21,406 bases of DNA, taken from assembly GCA_002345215.1 (NCBI GenBank), contig DDVH01000058.1, forward strand, positions 17,761 through 39,166, read 5' to 3'. The notes beneath the pieces are model-generated. The model made no database searches. It was not told where the DNA came from and worked only from the letters and a program-made list of their open reading frames with translations. This DNA comes from Anaerolineales bacterium UBA2317 (lineage in GTDB: Bacteria > Chloroflexota > Anaerolineae > Anaerolineales > Villigracilaceae). How positions within the stretch are numbered: position 1 is the first letter of the stretch; each line of letters starts with the position of its first letter. Positions 20,547 through 21,406 of the stretch are shown here, one piece after another. The translations under genes and the position numbers were made by a program.

Positions 20547-21227
20547 ATGATTTCAAATAAAAAGAAAGGTAATAAATACGAATGGCTGATTCCAACTGCA
20601 TTGATTATTCTCAGTTTAGTTCCAGCACTTGCAGGAACTGCTCGCCTTGTTGAGTTAAGCAGTGATGCAGAAATTACACAAGCAAATGCACGCTTCTTTG
20701 ACTCGCCTCTACCTGTTTCTATTCATATAGTTGGGGCTACGCTTTATGCTATTTTAGGAGCCTTTCAATTCGCACCTACGCTTCGACGACGAAAGACTCA
20801 TTGGCATCGCTTTATCGGAAAGTGGATTTTAGTTCCAAGCGGAATCGCTGTTGCTCTTTCAGGTTTGTGGATGAATCAATTTTATAACTTACCCGAAGTG
20901 GACGGCGAATTTCTTTACATTCAAAGAATATTTTTTGGCTCACTTATGTTTTTATCTATTGTGCTTGGTGCTTTCGCAGTCCGCCGCAAAGATTATAAAA
21001 CCCATGGCAACTGGATGATGCGTGCTTATGCCATCGGTCTCGGAGCAGGCACACAAATATTCACTCATCTTCCGTGGATTCTATTTTTTGGCGAACCTGA
21101 TGAATTCACTCGCGCCTTGCTCATGTTGGCAGGTTGGGTCATCAATCTTGCAGTTGTGGAATGGAATATCTACAAACAACGGATTCATCATACAAGCAAA
21201 TCTTTCGTTTATTCACAAGAGTCTTAA
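20547..21227 (+). CDS. DUF2306-family membrane protein
   Basis: 226 residues with about six membrane helices (roughly 14-31, 57-76, 90-108, 127-144, 160-180, 188-206). Conserved histidines typical of DUF2306 are visible: H60 in SIHIVGA, H85 and H87 in THWHRFIGK, and H153 in THGNWMMRA. They are arranged in helices as if to bind haem or metal, which is an inference from spacing. The start at 20547 has AAAAGGAG six bases upstream; an in-frame ATG at 20505 falls in the terminator of the previous gene. The partial oxidoreductase gene starts 14 bases after its stop codon and probably shares the transcript. Biochemical role unknown. Confidence 0.88.
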   Translation: MISNKKKGNKYEWLIPTALIILSLVPALAGTARLVELSSDAEITQANARFFDSPLPVSIHIVGATLYAILGAFQFAPTLRRRKTHWHRFIGKWILVPSGIAVALSGLWMNQFYNLPEVDGEFLYIQRIFFGSLMFLSIVLGAFAVRRKDYKTHGNWMMRAYAIGLGAGTQIFTHLPWILFFGEPDEFTRALLMLAGWVINLAVVEWNIYKQRIHHTSKSFVYSQES

Positions 21228-21241
21228 TAAGGAGATTAATC

Positions 21242-21406
21242 ATGAAAGCAATTGTGTACACCGAATATGGTTCACCTGATGTTCTTCAGATCAAAGAGAT
21301 TGCAAAGCCTGTGCCAAAGGACAATGAAATATTAATCAGAGTTTATGCGACATCATTAAGTGTTGGTGAGGTTTGGGCTCGAAATTTCAAAGCGATTTCT
21401 CCTAGT
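21242..21406 (+). CDS. Zinc-type alcohol dehydrogenase/quinone oxidoreductase, N-terminal part
   Basis: Only the first 55 codons are present; the gene runs off the right end of the window. The start MKAIVYTEYGSPDVLQIKE, then PVPKDNEILIRVYATSLS, is the standard opening of medium-chain dehydrogenase/reductase proteins of the quinone oxidoreductase-like branch, NAD(P)H-dependent. AAGGAG lies seven bases before the ATG. It follows the DUF2306 gene by 14 bases and is likely co-transcribed. The nucleotide-binding domain and any zinc ligands lie outside the window, so the substrate class cannot be narrowed. Confidence 0.9.
   Translation, partial: MKAIVYTEYGSPDVLQIKEIAKPVPKDNEILIRVYATSLSVGEVWARNFKAISPS

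Overview
The window looks like chromosomal DNA of a free-living, respiring bacterium of roughly 40% GC. The best guess is an Anaerolineae-type member of the Chloroflexota, at moderate confidence. The reasons are the 7TM-sensor GGDEF protein, the DUF3365 haem sensor, the organisation of the succinate dehydrogenase locus and the many intergenic hairpins. No 16S rRNA, ribosomal protein or other phylogenetic anchor is present. I see no tRNA, rRNA, CRISPR array, transposase, phage gene or plasmid function. All intergenic gaps are under 300 bases; the largest is 3187-3410 (224 bases).

Layout. 1-860: a zinc-ribbon/jelly-roll protein, convergent with an alpha-carbonic anhydrase lipoprotein that sits directly downstream of a membrane diguanylate cyclase (867-3186, minus). 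3187-5357: a periodic hairpin region and an ABC exporter half-transporter. 5360-7675: a low-GC four-TM protein, then a TetR repressor and an alpha/beta hydrolase whose promoter regions carry the same 18-bp operator. 7681-10850 (minus): a small basic protein, and an apparent operon of 23S rRNA methyltransferase, sulfurtransferase and phosphotransferase. 10927-11982: a c-type haem sensor with HAMP but no output domain. 12054-15641 (minus): a PhzF-family enzyme and a large PAS/PAS/GAF/GGDEF diguanylate cyclase. 15669-19142 (minus): sdhCDAB, closed by a good terminator. 19303-21406 (plus): FKBP peptidyl-prolyl isomerase, a 4TM-protein/XRE-regulator pair with a double operator, a DUF2306 membrane protein and the start of a zinc-type alcohol dehydrogenase/quinone oxidoreductase that runs off the window.

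How it fits together. Most of this is housekeeping and signalling: complex II, c-di-GMP synthesis (two cyclases, each with an apparently intact active site and I-site), redox/haem sensing and small autoregulated membrane-protein modules. The most unusual material is between the genes. There are three related TGTAGGG-ended hairpins (6661-6723, 7613-7673, 11990-12047). There are also two inverted-repeat regions built from tandem GAC/GTC-anchored units, one with a 9-nt period upstream of the ABC exporter (3303-3402) and one with a 7-nt period inside the sdh operon (18257-18320). At least two genes (104 and 6083) appear to be transcribed as leaderless or nearly leaderless mRNAs, and in one of these the repressor operator fills the promoter spacer. 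I found no complete novel multi-gene system. The periodic hairpins are the best candidate for something undescribed.
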